Assembly (NCBI RefSeq): GCF_023646285.1
Contig: NZ_JAMOKX010000006.1
Span: forward strand, 51,007-115,006
Origin: Helicobacter colisuis
GTDB lineage: Bacteria; Campylobacterota; Campylobacteria; Campylobacterales; Helicobacteraceae
DNA: 64,000 bases
Direction: 5' to 3'
Positions 63,977-64,000 of the stretch are shown here, one piece after another. Positions within the stretch are counted from its first letter, which is position 1, and each line of letters begins with the position of its first letter. The translations under genes were made by a program, and so were the position numbers. The notes under the pieces were generated by a model that was not told the DNA's origin, did no database searches, and worked only from the letters and a program-made list of their open reading frames with translations.

Positions 63977-64000
63977 ATATTTTTAAAATAAATTTTGAAG

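Overview
The window is AT-rich, densely packed bacterial chromosome. The gene set and several neighbour pairs (ruvA / DUF342 protein / murJ; carA / DUF507 protein; a DnaA box of the form TTATTCACA; QueF plus QueH; ThyX; a PglDEF set) point to a Campylobacterota member. It looks most like an enterohepatic Helicobacter of the H. pullorum / H. canadensis kind. That placement is inference from gene content recalled from memory; no alignment was run.

Layout. 1-9.6 kb: hom, a YraN-family gene, queF, gltS, bioA, a small secreted protein, plsY, gyrB and dnaN. 9.6-11.2 kb: dnaA with DnaA boxes on its ruvC side (11058-11089) and weaker ones on its dnaN side, a probable chromosome origin. dnaN-gyrB run left and ruvC-thyX-dsbA run right, away from this point. 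11.2-16 kb: ruvC, thyX, a DsbA-like oxidoreductase, queH, rlmN with an overlapping 30-residue membrane microprotein, a phosphorylase-like gene and an S4 RNA-binding gene. 16-19.3 kb: an accessory-looking patch with an unusually GC-rich argG, a type II restriction-modification pair whose second gene is frameshifted, and a gene remnant. 19.3-31.4 kb: icd (monomeric type) and a long leftward run of dnaB, an EI24-domain gene, bioC-bioG-bioF, carA, a DUF507 gene, bioD, sdaA and a serine transporter. 31.5-39.7 kb: a two-sided type II secretion / type IV pilus-like locus. Pseudopilin-like genes run left; GspL/M/C-like genes, a secretin, an SH3-TPR protein, a traffic ATPase and a platform protein run right. 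It resembles the Cts DNA-uptake genes of Campylobacter. 39.7-44.6 kb: a DsbC-like protein, an Mla-type lipid transporter (mlaEFD plus lipoprotein), folB and bcp. 44.6-58.3 kb: tilS, rimO, ruvA, a DUF342 gene, murJ, a radical SAM gene, a YceI gene, cmoB, a small lipoprotein, a MidA-like gene, an ABC-F gene, lgt and a hypothetical gene. 58.5-63.1 kb: pglD-pglE-pglF and a GT4 glycosyltransferase (bacillosamine-type sugar and glycan assembly). An EamA transporter converges on it at the right edge.

How it fits together. Biotin synthesis is present as bioA, bioC, bioG, bioF and bioD in three places; bioB is not here. Queuosine maturation is represented by queF and queH. L-serine uptake and deamination form one gene pair. 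The transport locus would need a prepilin peptidase from elsewhere in the genome.

No rRNA, tRNA, CRISPR array, insertion sequence or prophage was seen. The strongest items for follow-up are the secretion/uptake locus, the origin, the frameshifted restriction gene, the compositionally odd argG, the microprotein overlapping rlmN, and the bioA leader hairpins.
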